A stretch of DNA of 64,000 bases from Dallia pectoralis (lineage: Eukaryota > Chordata > Actinopteri > Esociformes > Umbridae), in contig CM055755.1 of assembly GCA_029465975.1 (NCBI GenBank), forward strand, positions 787,430-851,429, written 5' to 3'. Within the stretch, counting starts at the first letter, position 1, and every line of letters starts with the position of its first letter. Below are positions 24,201 to 34,635 of the stretch, piece by piece. The notes below the pieces were generated by a model, which ran no database searches, was not told the DNA's origin, and was given only the letters and a program-made list of their open reading frames with translations. The position numbers and the translations under genes were made by a program.

Positions 24201-24567
24201 GTACAGGCACTAACCACACACATCCAGCATATTGACACAACATGATTTGTATCTAAGCCCTAATTATTGATTTGGTGAACCTCATTGAACGAATGACAGC
24301 AAATCAATTAGTTTCTTTAATGAGCAGATTATACGATTAGTTTTACCCTGATGATCCAAGACATGTTTGGGGAATGTTCTGGTTATGTTCTGGTTATGTT
24401 TTGGTTGGGTTTGGTTAAGTTCCACTCATTGAAACTCAGTTTGGTACCGATTGACATTTGTCTGGACATCAGGTGACTCACATCACTGCTGACATTATTT
24501 TGTTATTTTATGTGTAAATGTTGCCTTTTACATAATAATTATTATTTTATATATTATTTTATTCTAG
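24201..24567. other. gab2: gab2 intron 5
   Basis: A 367-base intron with no tandem array except a doubled 'tctggttatgtt' near 24377. Confidence 0.8.
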
Positions 24568-24934
24568 GTGTACACTTTCAAGACACCTTGCAATACTTTG
24601 GCCACCGGCGGCGACAGTAACCATAGCAACGACCACAACCACAGCGCCGACTGTAGCAACGACCGGCACACGGATAACCACAATCTCCCCACGCCACCGG
24701 GATCCTGTTACCAGATTCCTCGGACGTTCGACAAGAATCACAATGTGACTCCGTCCGGTTCTGATCCGTCCAGCGTTCCTCCTCCCAGACCACCGAAGCC
24801 CAGCCAGGGATCAGAGGGAGGAAGGTGGGGTTCTCTAGGTGGACAGAACGGCAGCCAGATGGGAGAGGGAACCACAGCTGTTACAGCCAGGAGGAACACT
24901 CTGCCTGCAGTGGAGAACATACGGTTACACAGAG
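24568..24934 (+). CDS. gab2: gab2 exon 6: Grb2-binding proline motif and 14-3-3-type site
   Basis: A 367-base exon with an 'attttattctag' acceptor and an 'acagag|gtacca' donor, phase 0 in and phase 1 out. Features in order are VYTFKTPCNTL, a His/Asn/Asp-rich insert, YQIPRTF, DKNHN, the Grb2 SH3-binding stretch PPPRPPKPSQ, RWGSL, then RRNTLPAVEN RLHR. RRNTLPA matches the GAB2 14-3-3 site around Thr391 (human numbering from memory). The His/Asn/Asp-rich insert, encoded at about 24604-24690, replaces a non-repetitive segment in mammals. The donor GTACCA is a weak match to consensus. Confidence 0.96.
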
Positions 24935-24954
24935 GTACCACACCTGTCCTTCAT

Positions 24955-26817
24955 AGAACCCTAACCCTAACGTACTCTATATATCTATATCATGTGCTAG
25001 TTGTATCTCTGACCCTAACGTACTCTATATATCTATATCATGTGCTAGTTGTATCTCTGACCCTAACGTACTCTATATATCTATATCATGTGCTAGTTGT
25101 ATCTCTAACCCTAACGTGCTCTATATATCTATATCATGTGCTAGTTGTATCTCTAACCCTAATCATGTGCTTGTATCTCTGACCCTATATCTATATCATG
25201 TGCTAGTTGTATCTCTAACCCTAACGTACTCTATATATCTATATCATGTGCTAGTTGTATCTCTGACCCTAACGTACTCTATATATCTATATCATGTGCT
25301 AGTTGTATCTCTAACCCTAACGTGCTCTATATATCTATATCATGTGCTAGTTGTATCTCTAACCCTAACGTACTCTATATATCTATATCATGTGCTAGTT
25401 GTATCTCTAACCCTAACATACTCTATATATCTATATCATGTGCTAGTTGTATCTCTAACCCTAACGTGCTCTATATATCTATATCATGTGCTAGTTGTAT
25501 CTCTAACCTAACGTACTCTATATATCTATATCATGTGCTAGTTGTATCTCTGACCCTAACATACTCTATATATCTATATCATGTGCTAGTTGTATCTCTG
25601 ACCCTAACGTACTCTATATATCTATATCATGTGCTAGTTGTATCTCTGACCCTAACATACTCTATATATCTATATCATGTGCTAGTTGTATCTCTGACCC
25701 TAACATACTCTATATATCTATATCATGTGCTAGTTGTATCTCTGACCCTAACGTACTCTATATATCTTTATCATGTGCTAGTTGTATCTCTAACCCTAAC
25801 GTACTCTATATATCTATATCATGTGCTAGTTGTATCTCTAACCTAACGTACTCTATATATCTATATCATGTGCTAGTTGTATCTCTAACCCTAACATACT
25901 CTATATATCTATATCATGTGCTAGTTGTATCTCTAACCCTAACATACTCTATATATCTATATCATGTGCTAGTTGTATCTCTAACCCTAACATACTCTAT
26001 ATATCTATATCATGTGCTAGTTGTATCTCTAACCCTAACATACTCTATATATCTATATCATGTGCTAGTTGTATCTCTAACCCTAACGTACTCTATATAT
26101 CTATATCATGTGCTAGTTGTATCTCTAACCCTAACGTACTCTATATATCTATATCATGTGCTAGTTGTATCTCTAACCCTAACATACTCTATATATCTAT
26201 ATCATGTGCTAGTTGTATCTCTAACCCTAACATACTCTATATATCTATATCATGTGCTAGTTGTATCTCTAACCCTAACATACTCTATATATCTATATCA
26301 TGTGCTAGTTGTATCTCTAACCCTAACATACTCTATATATCTATATCATGTGCTAGTTGTATCTCTAACCCTAACATACTCTATATATCTATATCATGTG
26401 CTAGTTGTATCTCTAACCCTAACATACTCTATATATCTATATCATGTGCTAGTTGTATCTCTAACCCTAACGTACTCTATATATCTATATCATGTGCTAG
26501 TTGTATCTCTAACCCTAACGTACTCTATAAATATCTATATCATGTGCTAGTTGTATCTCTAACCCTAACGTACTCTATATATCTATATCATGTGCTAGTT
26601 GTATCTCTAACCCTAACGTACTCTATATATCTATATCATGTGCTAGTTGTATCTCTAACCCTAACGTACTCTATATATCTATATCATGTGCTAGTTGTAT
26701 CTCTAACCCTAACATACTCTATATATCTATATCATGTGCTAGTTGTATCTCTAACCCTAACATACTCTATATATCTATATCATGTGCTAGTTGTATCTCT
26801 AACCCTAACATACTCTA
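24955..26817. repeat. 48-bp minisatellite in intron 6, about 39 copies (left part)
   Basis: Unit: 'ctctatatatctatatcatg', 'tgctagttgtatctct' and 'aaccctaacgta'. Variants are cgta/cata/cgtg and ctaacc/ctgacc. One shortened unit occurs near 25160. The length is a multiple of three, so long open frames result. The array continues at 28457 after a transposon. Confidence 0.97.
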
Positions 26818-26819
26818 TA

Positions 26820-28456
26820 CAGTCCCTGACAAAAGTCTTGTCGCTTGTGTACAAATTGACCTGAAGTGCCGCTGAAATATATTTCTAATCAAGATGTTTT
26901 TACAAGAAATGGCTCATTTTAATCCCAACAGCTTTTGTAATAATGTTTCAGTGCAAAATTAAACTGTCAAAAAGTATTCTAATATTCACAGCTTGGTAAA
27001 GCCCATTGAGTCAATTTTTGCAAAGACATAAGTGTTGTCGCCTTGTCATATGAGCTTCACCTGTGACTAATAATGGATCAATTAGGTCTCAGGTGTGTAT
27101 AAAAACAACCACAGTACACTGGACCTTCACATCAACTGCAACTAGACCTCTGCAAACATGCCTAAGTTTCACCCTGAGACTAAAGTTTTGATTATCAAGA
27201 GGCTGAAAACCAGATCCACTGCTGATGTGGCAGACACCTTCAATGTGTCTCAGCGTCAAGTACAGAGGATAAAAAAAAACATCTGAAGACACTGGAGACG
27301 TTTTTGACAAGCCCAGGTCAGGCAGACCCCTCAAGACAACTGCTCGAGAGGACCGTTTGTTGGCTCGAAAATCCAAGGCCAGCCCATTTTCCACTGCAGC
27401 AGAGCTCCACGAGACCTGGTCACCTGAAGTCCCTGTTTCAACCAGAACAGTTTGTCGGATTCTGTCTCAAAATGGCCTCCATGGTCGAATCAGTGCCCAG
27501 AAGCCAGCACTAAACAAAAGACAATTGAAAAACCGTGTTGCATTTCCAAGGCCCACAGCCTCCTAAAAGGATGGACGCTGGAAAAGTGGAAGAAGGTGGA
27601 TTTTTCAGATGAATCTTCTGTTGAATTACACCACAGTCACCGCAAATATTGCAGGACACCTACTGGAGCCCGCATGGATCCGAGATTCACCCAGAAAACA
27701 ATTTTGGTGGCGGAGAAATCATGGTCTGGGGTTACTTCCAGTATGGGGGTGTGCAAGAGATCTGCAGGGTGGAAGGCAACATCAATAGTCTAAAATACCA
27801 AGAAATCTTAGCTACCTCTTATATTCCCATCCATAAAATAGGACAAATTCTGCAGCAGGATGTTGCACCATCACATACTTCCATCTCCACATCAAAGTTC
27901 CTCAAGGTGAAGAAGATCAAGATGCTCCAGGATTGGCCAGCCCAGTCACCAGACATAAACATCATTGAGCATATGTGGGGTAGGATGAAAGAGGAAGCAT
28001 GGAAGACGAAACCAAAGTATATTGATGAACTCTGGGAGGCATGCAAGACTGCTTTCTTTGCTATTCCTGATGACTTCATCAATAAATTGTATGAATCCTT
28101 GCCAAACCGCATGGATGCAGTCCTTCAAGCTCATGGAAGTCATACAAGATATTCAATTTGGACCTCACAGCACCACTACTTAATTTGCTGACATATTTTT
28201 GTATTTGCAGTAAATGTGTTCAATTTCTGTATAGGCGACAAAACTTTTGTCTTGCCAAAATTTGACCTTTCTGTCTTAATTAAATGATACATCTTTTTTC
28301 AGTGAAACTAATTCATTTCTGTGGATTAAACATCATTTGGGAAGGTTTTAGCTTTTCATATGAGCTATTTCTAACACCAATTGATTAATTAAAAGTCTGG
28401 TTAATAGCAGGTGTTTCTAGAAAATAGATAAGCGACAAGACTTTTGTCAGGGACTG
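26820..28456 (+). mobile_element. Tc1-like DNA transposon, complete but degenerate, with IR/DR ends
   Basis: This element is 1637 bases. Both ends begin 'cagtccctgacaaaagtctt', identical in inverted orientation for 27 bases, and are flanked by TA at 26818-26819 and 28457-28458. Internal second copies of the end motif lie at about 27025-27044 ('gttgtcgcctt') and 28231-28252 ('aggcgacaaaacttttgtct'), giving the IR/DR layout known from Sleeping Beauty-type elements. The insertion splits the 48-bp minisatellite at a TA within 'ctctatatatc'. It lies in gab2 intron 6 in the sense direction. Confidence 0.95.
27158..28191 (+). pseudogene. Broken Tc1-family transposase
   Basis: Tc1 transposases cut and paste the element using an N-terminal paired-like DNA-binding domain and a DDE catalytic domain. 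The start ATG opens PKFHPETKVLIIKRLKTRS, a helix-turn-helix region. An A-run at 27271-27279 shifts the frame into a stop at 27284. Further frame changes occur near 27545-27550 and around 27700. Recognisable pieces in the three frames are the first Asp (DFSDESS), the second (QQDVAPSHTS) and the Glu (SPDINIIEHMW). I count 35 residues between the second Asp and the Glu. With at least three frameshifts it cannot make a functional transposase. Confidence 0.9.
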
Positions 28457-28876
28457 TATATCTATATCATGTGCTAGTTGTATCTCTAACCCTAACATAC
28501 TCTATATATCTATATCATGTGCTAGTTGTATCTCTAACCCTAACATACTCTATATATCTATATCATGTGCTAGTTGTATCTCTGACCCTAACGTACTCTA
28601 TATATCTATATCATGTGCTAGTTGTATCTCTAACCCTAACGTACTCTATATATCTATATCATGTGCTAGTTGTATCTCTAACCCTAACGTACTCTATATA
28701 TCTATATCATGTGCTAGTTGTATCTCTAACCCTAACATACTCTATATATCTATATCATGTGCTAGTTGTATCTCTAACCCTAACATACTCTATATATCTA
28801 TATCATGTGCTAGTTGTATCTCTGACCCTAACGTACTCTATATATCTATATCATGTGCTAGTTGTATCTCTAACCC
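28457..28876. repeat. 48-bp minisatellite in intron 6, right part, about 8.7 copies
   Basis: Same unit and same variant positions as the 24955-26817 part, resuming exactly after the transposon's TA. Confidence 0.97.
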
Positions 28877-29485
28877 CCTCTCCCTTATTTACCACTGATA
28901 GCTGAGCTACTGAACAAAGCAGTAGTCTGGCAGACTGAGGATTCGTCCCAAATTGCTCCATATTCCCTTTGTTGTGCACCAGGCCTGTTCCGAAATAGTT
29001 CACTAGAGAGTGAGCAGGTTGTGATGTGGCCAGTACCCTGGGTTCTGTCCTACTAATGCAATTACAGCCCATCCTGCCTGTCAGTGAGCATGTGGTCAGA
29101 TAGAGGCATGTTCCACACTGATAACCAGAGACACAAGGAACCTTTCTGTTCAGCACACTGTTACACAAACGGCTACAGGCATCTGGCCTGAGTCTGTGTC
29201 TCTGTTTCTCTGTGTCCGTGTGCCTGTGTGTCTCTGTGAGACAATCAGTGTTCATGTGGGCGTGGCTTGAGCCTATCTCCTTCTATGTGCTGCTGATTAA
29301 AATGAGGATATTGATGATGATGATTACATGGTAAAACAATTTCACTCATATGTGGTTTAATATGTGTGGTGTTCATACAGTAGTAAAGACTGCATTACAA
29401 GTCAGTAACTTTAATAAGCAACACTGTACAATAATGTACAATTAAATACTCCAAAGGTATCCCTTTATCTTGTCTCGCCCCATTC
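28877..29485. other. Unique sequence in intron 6
   Basis: 28944-28985 ('gattcgtcccaaattgctcc') looks like another scrap of the dispersed repeat noted at 2296. No gene was seen. Confidence 0.5.
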
Positions 29486-29618
29486 TATTCTCTCTCTCTC
29501 TCTCTCTTCACTTTCTCTCCCTCTCTCTCTTCAATTTCTCTCTCTTCACTTTCTCTCTCTTCACTCTCTCTCTCTTCACTTTCTCTCTCTCTCTCTCTCT
29601 TTACTTTCTCTCTCTTCA

Positions 29619-29658
<40 letters not shown>

Positions 29659-30120
29659 TTCTCTCTCTCACTTTCTCTCTCTTCACTTTCTCTCTCTCTT
29701 CACTTTCTCTCTCTCACTTTCTCTCTCTTCACTTTCTCTCTCTCTCTTCACTTTCTCTCTCTCACTTTCTCTCTCTCTCTCTTCACTTTCTCTCTCTCTC
29801 TCTTCACTTTCTCTCTCTTCACTTTCTCTCTCTTCACTTTCTTTCTCTTCACTTTCTCTTCACTTTCTCTTCACTTTCTTTCTCTTCACTTTCTCTTCAC
29901 TTTCTCTCTCTCTCTCTTCACTTTCTCTCTCTCTCTCTTCACTTTCTCTCTCTTCACTTTCTTTCTCTTCACTTTCTCTTCACTTTCTCTTCACTTTCTT
30001 TCTCTTCACTTTCTCTTCACTTTCTCTCTCTCTCTCTTCACTTTCTCTCTCTCTCTCTTCACTTTCTCTCTCTTCACTTTCTCTTCACTTTCTCTCTCTT
30101 CACTTTCTCTCTCCACTCTT
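29486..30120. repeat. Polypyrimidine array abutting the exon 7 acceptor
   Basis: About 630 bases of 'tctctctcttcactttc' variants running into the acceptor 'cttcttcag'. It contains only C, T and isolated A. In the transcript it is a dense run of UCUU/UCUCU words. Confidence 0.97.
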
Positions 30121-30132
30121 TTTCTTCTTCAG

Positions 30133-30230
30133 GTTCTTCATTTGAGACGAACCTCCACCATCATCCTATGCCTTTTAACAACCAAGGCCAGTCAGTGGAA
30201 TCTATGAATAATGGCTTCAGCTCCTACCTG
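30133..30230 (+). CDS. gab2: gab2 exon 7
   Basis: A 98-base exon with a 'cttcttcag' acceptor and a 'acctg|gtaggt' donor, phase 1 in and phase 0 out. It encodes SSFETNLHHHPMPFNNQGQ then SVESMNNGFSSYL. This aligns with the GAB2 segment SSCETYEYP...SAESMSDGVGSFL, which I recall from mammals. It is the least conserved exon, but phase and flanking exons support it. Skipping it alone would shift the frame; skipping exons 7 and 8 together (372 bases) would not. Confidence 0.92.
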
Positions 30231-30358
30231 GTAGGTCTTCAGACAGACGTTCACATCGATTGCAGAGTAAATTATGTGATTTAAGTTAAATTAAAGCCAT
30301 ACTTTTAGCCATAATGCTTTTGTTAATAGCAGCTTGGTCATGTTTCATGTTCCGTTAG

Positions 30359-30632
30359 AGAACCAGACCACCTCTCACACGTTCCGACAGTGGTGGATCA
30401 GAGGATAACTATGTTCCTATGAACCCGGGTTCCTCACCCATCAACGCCGCCCAGGGGGACAGCCCCAAAAACATCTACATCCCCATGAGTCCTGGGCCAC
30501 ACCACTTTGACTTCCCAGGGTTCTCCGCCACGCTGCCAGCCCGGAAGAGCAGCACCTCCTCCCCCTGTCACAGGACGGGGAGGCTGAGTGACGTCACACC
30601 CCCACCAATCAACCGCAACCTCAAGCCAAAGT
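30359..30632 (+). CDS. gab2: gab2 exon 8: two p85 YxxM sites and second Grb2 motif
   Basis: A 274-base exon with a 'ttccgttag' acceptor and a 'caaagt|gtgagt' donor, phase 0 in and phase 1 out. It encodes RSDSGGSEDNYVPMNPGSS, then KNIYIPMSPGPHHFDFPG, then PPPINRNLKPK. YVPM and YIPM are YxxM motifs that bind the SH2 domains of PI3K p85 when phosphorylated. PPPINRNLKP corresponds to the second atypical Grb2 SH3-binding site (PxxxRxxKP). All three are well conserved with GAB2. The exon sits between two pyrimidine-rich repeat introns. Confidence 0.97.
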
Positions 30633-30663
30633 GTGAGTAGATGGTTTCTATTGGCTTGATGAG

Positions 30664-31404
30664 CTCCCTGCTTGTCTCTCCCTGCTTGTCTCTCTGTCTC
30701 TCTGTTTGTCTGCCTGTCTCTCTGTCTGTCTGCCTGTCTATCTGCTTGTCTGCGTGTCTCTCTGCTTGTCTGCCTGTCTCTCTGCCTGTCTCTCTGTCTG
30801 CCTGTCTCTCTGCTTGTCTGTCTGCCTGTCTCTCTGCTTGTCTGTCTGTCTGTCTGTCTCTCTGCCAGTCTCTCTGCCTGTCTCTCTGCCTGTCTCTCTG
30901 CCTGTCTCTCTGCCTGTCTGTCTCTCTGCCTGTCTGTCTGTCTGCCTGTCTCTCTGCTTGTCTGTCTCTCTGCCTGTCTCTCTGCTTGTCTGTCTGTCTG
31001 TCTGTCTGTCTCTCTGCCAGTCTCTCTGTCTGTCTGCCTGTCTCTCTGCTTGTCTGTCTGTCTGCCTGTCTCTCTGCTTGTCTGTCTCTCTGCCTGTCTC
31101 TCTGCTTGTCTGTCTGTCTGTCTGTCTGTCTCTCTGCCAGTCTCTCTGTCTGTCTGCCTGTCTCTCTGCCAGTCTCTCTGCCTGTCTCTCTGCCTGTCTC
31201 TCTGCCTGTCTCTCTGCCTGTCTGTCTCTCTGCCTGTCTGTCTGTCTGCCTGTCTCTCTGCCTGTCTCTCTGCCTGTCTCTCTGCTTGTCTGTCTGTCTG
31301 TCTGTCTCTCTGCCAGTCTCTCTGTCTGTCTGCCTGTCTCTCTGCTTGTCTGTCTGTCTGCCTGTCTCTCTGCCTGTCTCTCTGTCTCTCTGCCTGTCTG
31401 TCAG
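30664..31404. repeat. TCTG/TCTC tetranucleotide array filling intron 8
   Basis: About 740 of the 805 intron bases are 'tgtctgcctgtctctctgct' variants. It yields long leucine/serine/cysteine-rich frames that are not genes. Confidence 0.97.
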
Positions 31405-31437
31405 CTTGTTCATTAATGCTCTATTCACTGCCATCAG

Positions 31438-31522
31438 CCAAGCCAACACCTCTGATTCTGAAGGACAACAGCATCATTGATGAGCTCCCATTTAAGAGTC
31501 CAGTCACCATGTCCTGGACCAG
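31438..31522 (+). CDS. gab2: gab2 exon 9
   Basis: An 85-base exon with a 'actgccatcag' acceptor and a 'accag|gtgagt' donor, phase 1 in and phase 2 out. It encodes KPTPLILKDNSIIDELPFK followed by SPVTMSWTR. This is nearly the same as GAB2 KPTPLDLRNNTVIDELPFKS PITKSWSR. The segment lies between the Grb2 site and the third YxxM motif. Confidence 0.96.
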
Positions 31523-31529
31523 GTGAGTC

Positions 31530-32262
31530 CAATCAAACAGTCTGGGTCCAATATCAGTCAGAACCATATTAAACTACACTAGCAGTCCTGTCTGGGTCCA
31601 ATATCAGTCAGAACCATATTAAACTACACTAGCAGTCCTGTCTGGGTCCAAAATCAGTCAGAACCATATTAAACTACACTAGCAGTCCTGTCTGGGTCCA
31701 ATATCAGTCAGAACCATATTAAACTACACTAGCAGTCCTGTCTGGGTCCAATATCAGTCAGAACCATATTAAACTACACTAGCAGTCCTGTCTGGGTCCA
31801 ATATCAGTCAGAACCATATTAAACTACACAACAGTCCTGTCTGGGTCCAATATCAGTCAGAACCATATTAAACTACACTTACAGTCCTGTCTGGGTCCAA
31901 TATCAGTCAGAACCATATTAAACTACACTAGCAGTCCTGTCTGGGTCCAATATCAGTCAGAACCATATTAAACTACACTAGCAGTCCTGTCTGGGTCCAA
32001 TATCAGTCAGAACCATATTAAACTACACAACAGTCCTGTCTGGGTCCAATATCAGTCAGAACCATATTAAACTACACTTACAGTCCTGTCTGGGTTCAAT
32101 ATCAGTCAGAACCATATTAAACTGCACTAACAGTCCTGTCTGGGTTCAATATCAGTCAGAACCATATTAAACTACACTAACAGTCCTGTCTGGGTCCAAT
32201 ATCAGTCAGAACCATATTAAACTACACGAACAGTCCTGTCTGGGTCCAATATCAGTCAGAAC
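31530..32262. repeat. 50-bp minisatellite filling intron 9, about 14.5 copies
   Basis: Unit 'ctgggtccaatatcagtcag', 'aaccatattaaactac' and 'actagcagtcctgt', with small indels around cactag/cacaa. It covers almost the whole 764-base intron. Confidence 0.97.
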
Positions 32263-32286
32263 CATGTTATCCTCTCATCTTTTCAG

Positions 32287-32392
32287 GCCTTTGAACTCTG
32301 GGGGTTTGTCCTCTCAGCACTGCAGACCGATTTCTACCCAGAGTATCACCAGCACCGACTCAGCAGATAGTGAGGAGAACTATGTGGCCATG
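32287..32392 (+). CDS. gab2: gab2 exon 10: third YxxM motif
   Basis: A 106-base exon with a 'catcttttcag' acceptor and a 'ccatg|gtgagt' donor, phase 2 in and phase 0 out. It encodes GGLSSQHCRPISTQSITS then TDSADSEENYVAM. The block CRPISTQSITSTDS and SEENYV are strongly conserved in GAB2. The motif reads YVAM where I recall YVPM in mammals, so the YxxM pattern for p85 binding is kept. Confidence 0.97.
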
Positions 32393-32436
32393 GTGAGTCC
32401 ATACAAACAACCTAAAAGGAACTGGTAAAGAGTTTA

Positions 32437-33726
32437 ATATGTTAGTGAATAGGTGTTTGATATGTTAGTGAATAAGTGTTTGATATGTTAGTGAATAAGT
32501 GTTTGATATGTTAGTGAATAAGTGTTCGATATGTTAGTGAATAAGTGTTTGATATGTTAGTGAATAAGTGTTTAATATGTTAGTGAATAAGTGTTTGATA
32601 TGTTAGTGAATAAGTGTTTGATATGTTAGTGAATAAGTGTTTAATATGTTAGTGAATAAGAGTTTAATATGTTAGTGAATAAGTGTTTGATATGTTAATG
32701 AATAAGTGTTTGATATGTTAGTGAATAAGTGTTTGATATGTTAGTGAATAAGTGTTTGATATGTTAGTGAATAAGTGTTTGATATGTTAGTGAATAAGTG
32801 TTTGATATGTTAGTGAATAAGTGTTTGATATGTTAGTGAATAAGTGTTTAATATGTTAGTGAATAAGTGTTTGATATGTTAGTGAATAAGTGTTTAATAT
32901 GTTAGTGAATAAGTGTTTGATATGTTAGTGAATAAGTGTTTAATATGTCAGTGAATAAGTGTTTGATATGTTAGTGAATAAGTGTTTGATATGTTAGTTA
33001 ATAAGTGTTTGATATGTTAGTGAATAAGTGTTTGATATGTCAGTGAATAAGTGTTTGATATGTTAGTGAATAAGTGTTTGATATGTTAGTGAATAAGTGT
33101 TTAATATGTTAGTGAATAAGTGTTTGATATGTTAGTGAATAAGTGTTTAATATGTCAGTGAATAAGTGTTTGATATGTTAGTGAATAAGTGTTTAATATG
33201 TCAGTGAATAAGTGTTTGATATGTTAGTGAATAAGTGTTTGATATGTTAGTTAATAAGTGTTTGATATGTTAGTGAATAAGTGTTTGATATGTCAGTGAA
33301 TAAGTGTTTGATATGTTAGTGAATAAGTGTTTGATATGTTAGTGAATAAGTGTTTGATATGTTAGTGAATAAGTGTTTGATATGTTAGTGAATAAGTGTT
33401 TAATATGTTAGTGAATAAGTGTTTGATATGTTAGTGAATAAGTGTTTAATATGTCAGTGAATAAGTGTTTGATATGTTAGTGAATAAGTGTTTAATATGT
33501 CAGTTAATAAGTGTTTGATATGTCAGTGAATAAGTGTTTGATATGTTAGTGAATAAGTGTTTGATATGTTAGTGAATAAGTGTTTGATATGTTAGTGAAT
33601 AAGTGAGAATGTTTTGATATGTTAGTGAATAAGTGTTTGATATGTTAGTTAATAAGTGTTTGATATGTTAGTGAATAAGTGTTTGATATGTTAGTGAATA
33701 AGTGTTTGATATGTTAGTGAATAAGC
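32437..33726. repeat. 23-bp minisatellite in intron 10, about 56 copies
   Basis: Unit 'gtgtttgatatgttagtgaa' followed by taa. Tga/taa and gtta/gtca variants recur in ordered blocks. For example, segments near 32930-33060 and 33170-33300 look alike, which suggests block duplication. Confidence 0.97.
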
Positions 33727-33806
33727 ATGCTATAAATGTTATTACATTTTCATGATAAGCCTTAGTGAATTTGTGTGTAAAGATGTTCTTCTTTGTTCTC
33801 CATTAG

Positions 33807-33929
33807 CAGAACCCAGCGTCCACCTCCCCAGCAGTGAGTGGTACCAGTAGTCCCGCTTCCAGGAAGTGTGGGAATGTGGACTACCTGGCTCTAGACTTCC
33901 AGCCAGGTTCCCCCAGCCCCCACAGAAAG
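33807..33929 (+). CDS. gab2: gab2 exon 11: first SHP2-binding tyrosine
   Basis: A 123-base exon, phase 0 at both ends, with donor 'aaag|gtaacc'. The acceptor is the tandem 'cattag|cag', so splicing may start at 33807 or 33810; the first choice keeps the Gln found in GAB2 (MQNP). It encodes QNPASTSPAVSGTSSPASRK, then VDYLALDFQPGSPSPHRK. VDYLALDF holds the tyrosine equivalent to human Tyr614, one half of the paired SHP2 SH2-binding site. Skipping this exon would stay in frame. Confidence 0.97.
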
Positions 33930-34565
33930 GTAACCCTAACTCCATATATCCCTAACCCTGCATAACCCTACATAACACTATATAACCCTACATAACAATA
34001 TATAACCCTACATAACCCTAACTCCATATATCCCTAACCCTACATAACGCTATATAACCCTACATAACCCTATATAACCCTACATAACGCTATATAACCC
34101 TACATAACGCTATATAACCCTACATAACACTATATAACCCTACATAACCATAACTCCATATATCCCTAACCCTACATAACCCTACATAACGCTATATAAC
34201 CCTACATAACACTATATAACCCTACATAACACTATATAACCCTACATAACACTATATAACCCTACATAACTATATATAACCCTACATAACCCTAACTCCA
34301 TATATCCCTAACCCTACATAACGCTATATAACCCTACATAACCTTATATAACCCTACATAACGCTATATAACCCTACATAACCTTATATAACCCTACATA
34401 ACCTTATATAACCCTACATAACGCTATATAACCCTACATAACCTTATATAACCCTACATAACCTTATATAACCCTACATAACGCTATATAACCCTACATA
34501 ACCTTATATAACCCTACATAACCTTATATAACCCTACATAACCTTATATAACCCTACATAAACCT
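33930..34565. repeat. ~20-bp minisatellite in intron 11
   Basis: Units 'ccctacataacgctatataa' and 'ccctacataaccttatataa', starting directly after the exon 11 donor and interrupted by 'aactccatatatccctaa' blocks. It contains frequent AACCCTA words. Confidence 0.95.
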
Positions 34566-34635
34566 AAGTAAGGCTAACCTATCCCTACATATCCCTACAT
34601 ATCCCTAACATACCATACTTAAATATACAGTCCAT

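Noticed and set aside
24568..28905. Long + strand frames with repeated LYHVLVVSLTLTYSIY units
   Set aside because: They are the 48-bp intronic minisatellite; only the first 122 codons (exon 6) are real.
30568..31526. Open frames of about 280-290 residues, rich in Leu/Ser/Cys or Arg/Gln/Thr
   Set aside because: They are translations of the TCTG/TCTC repeat of gab2 intron 8, with real exon ends attached by chance.
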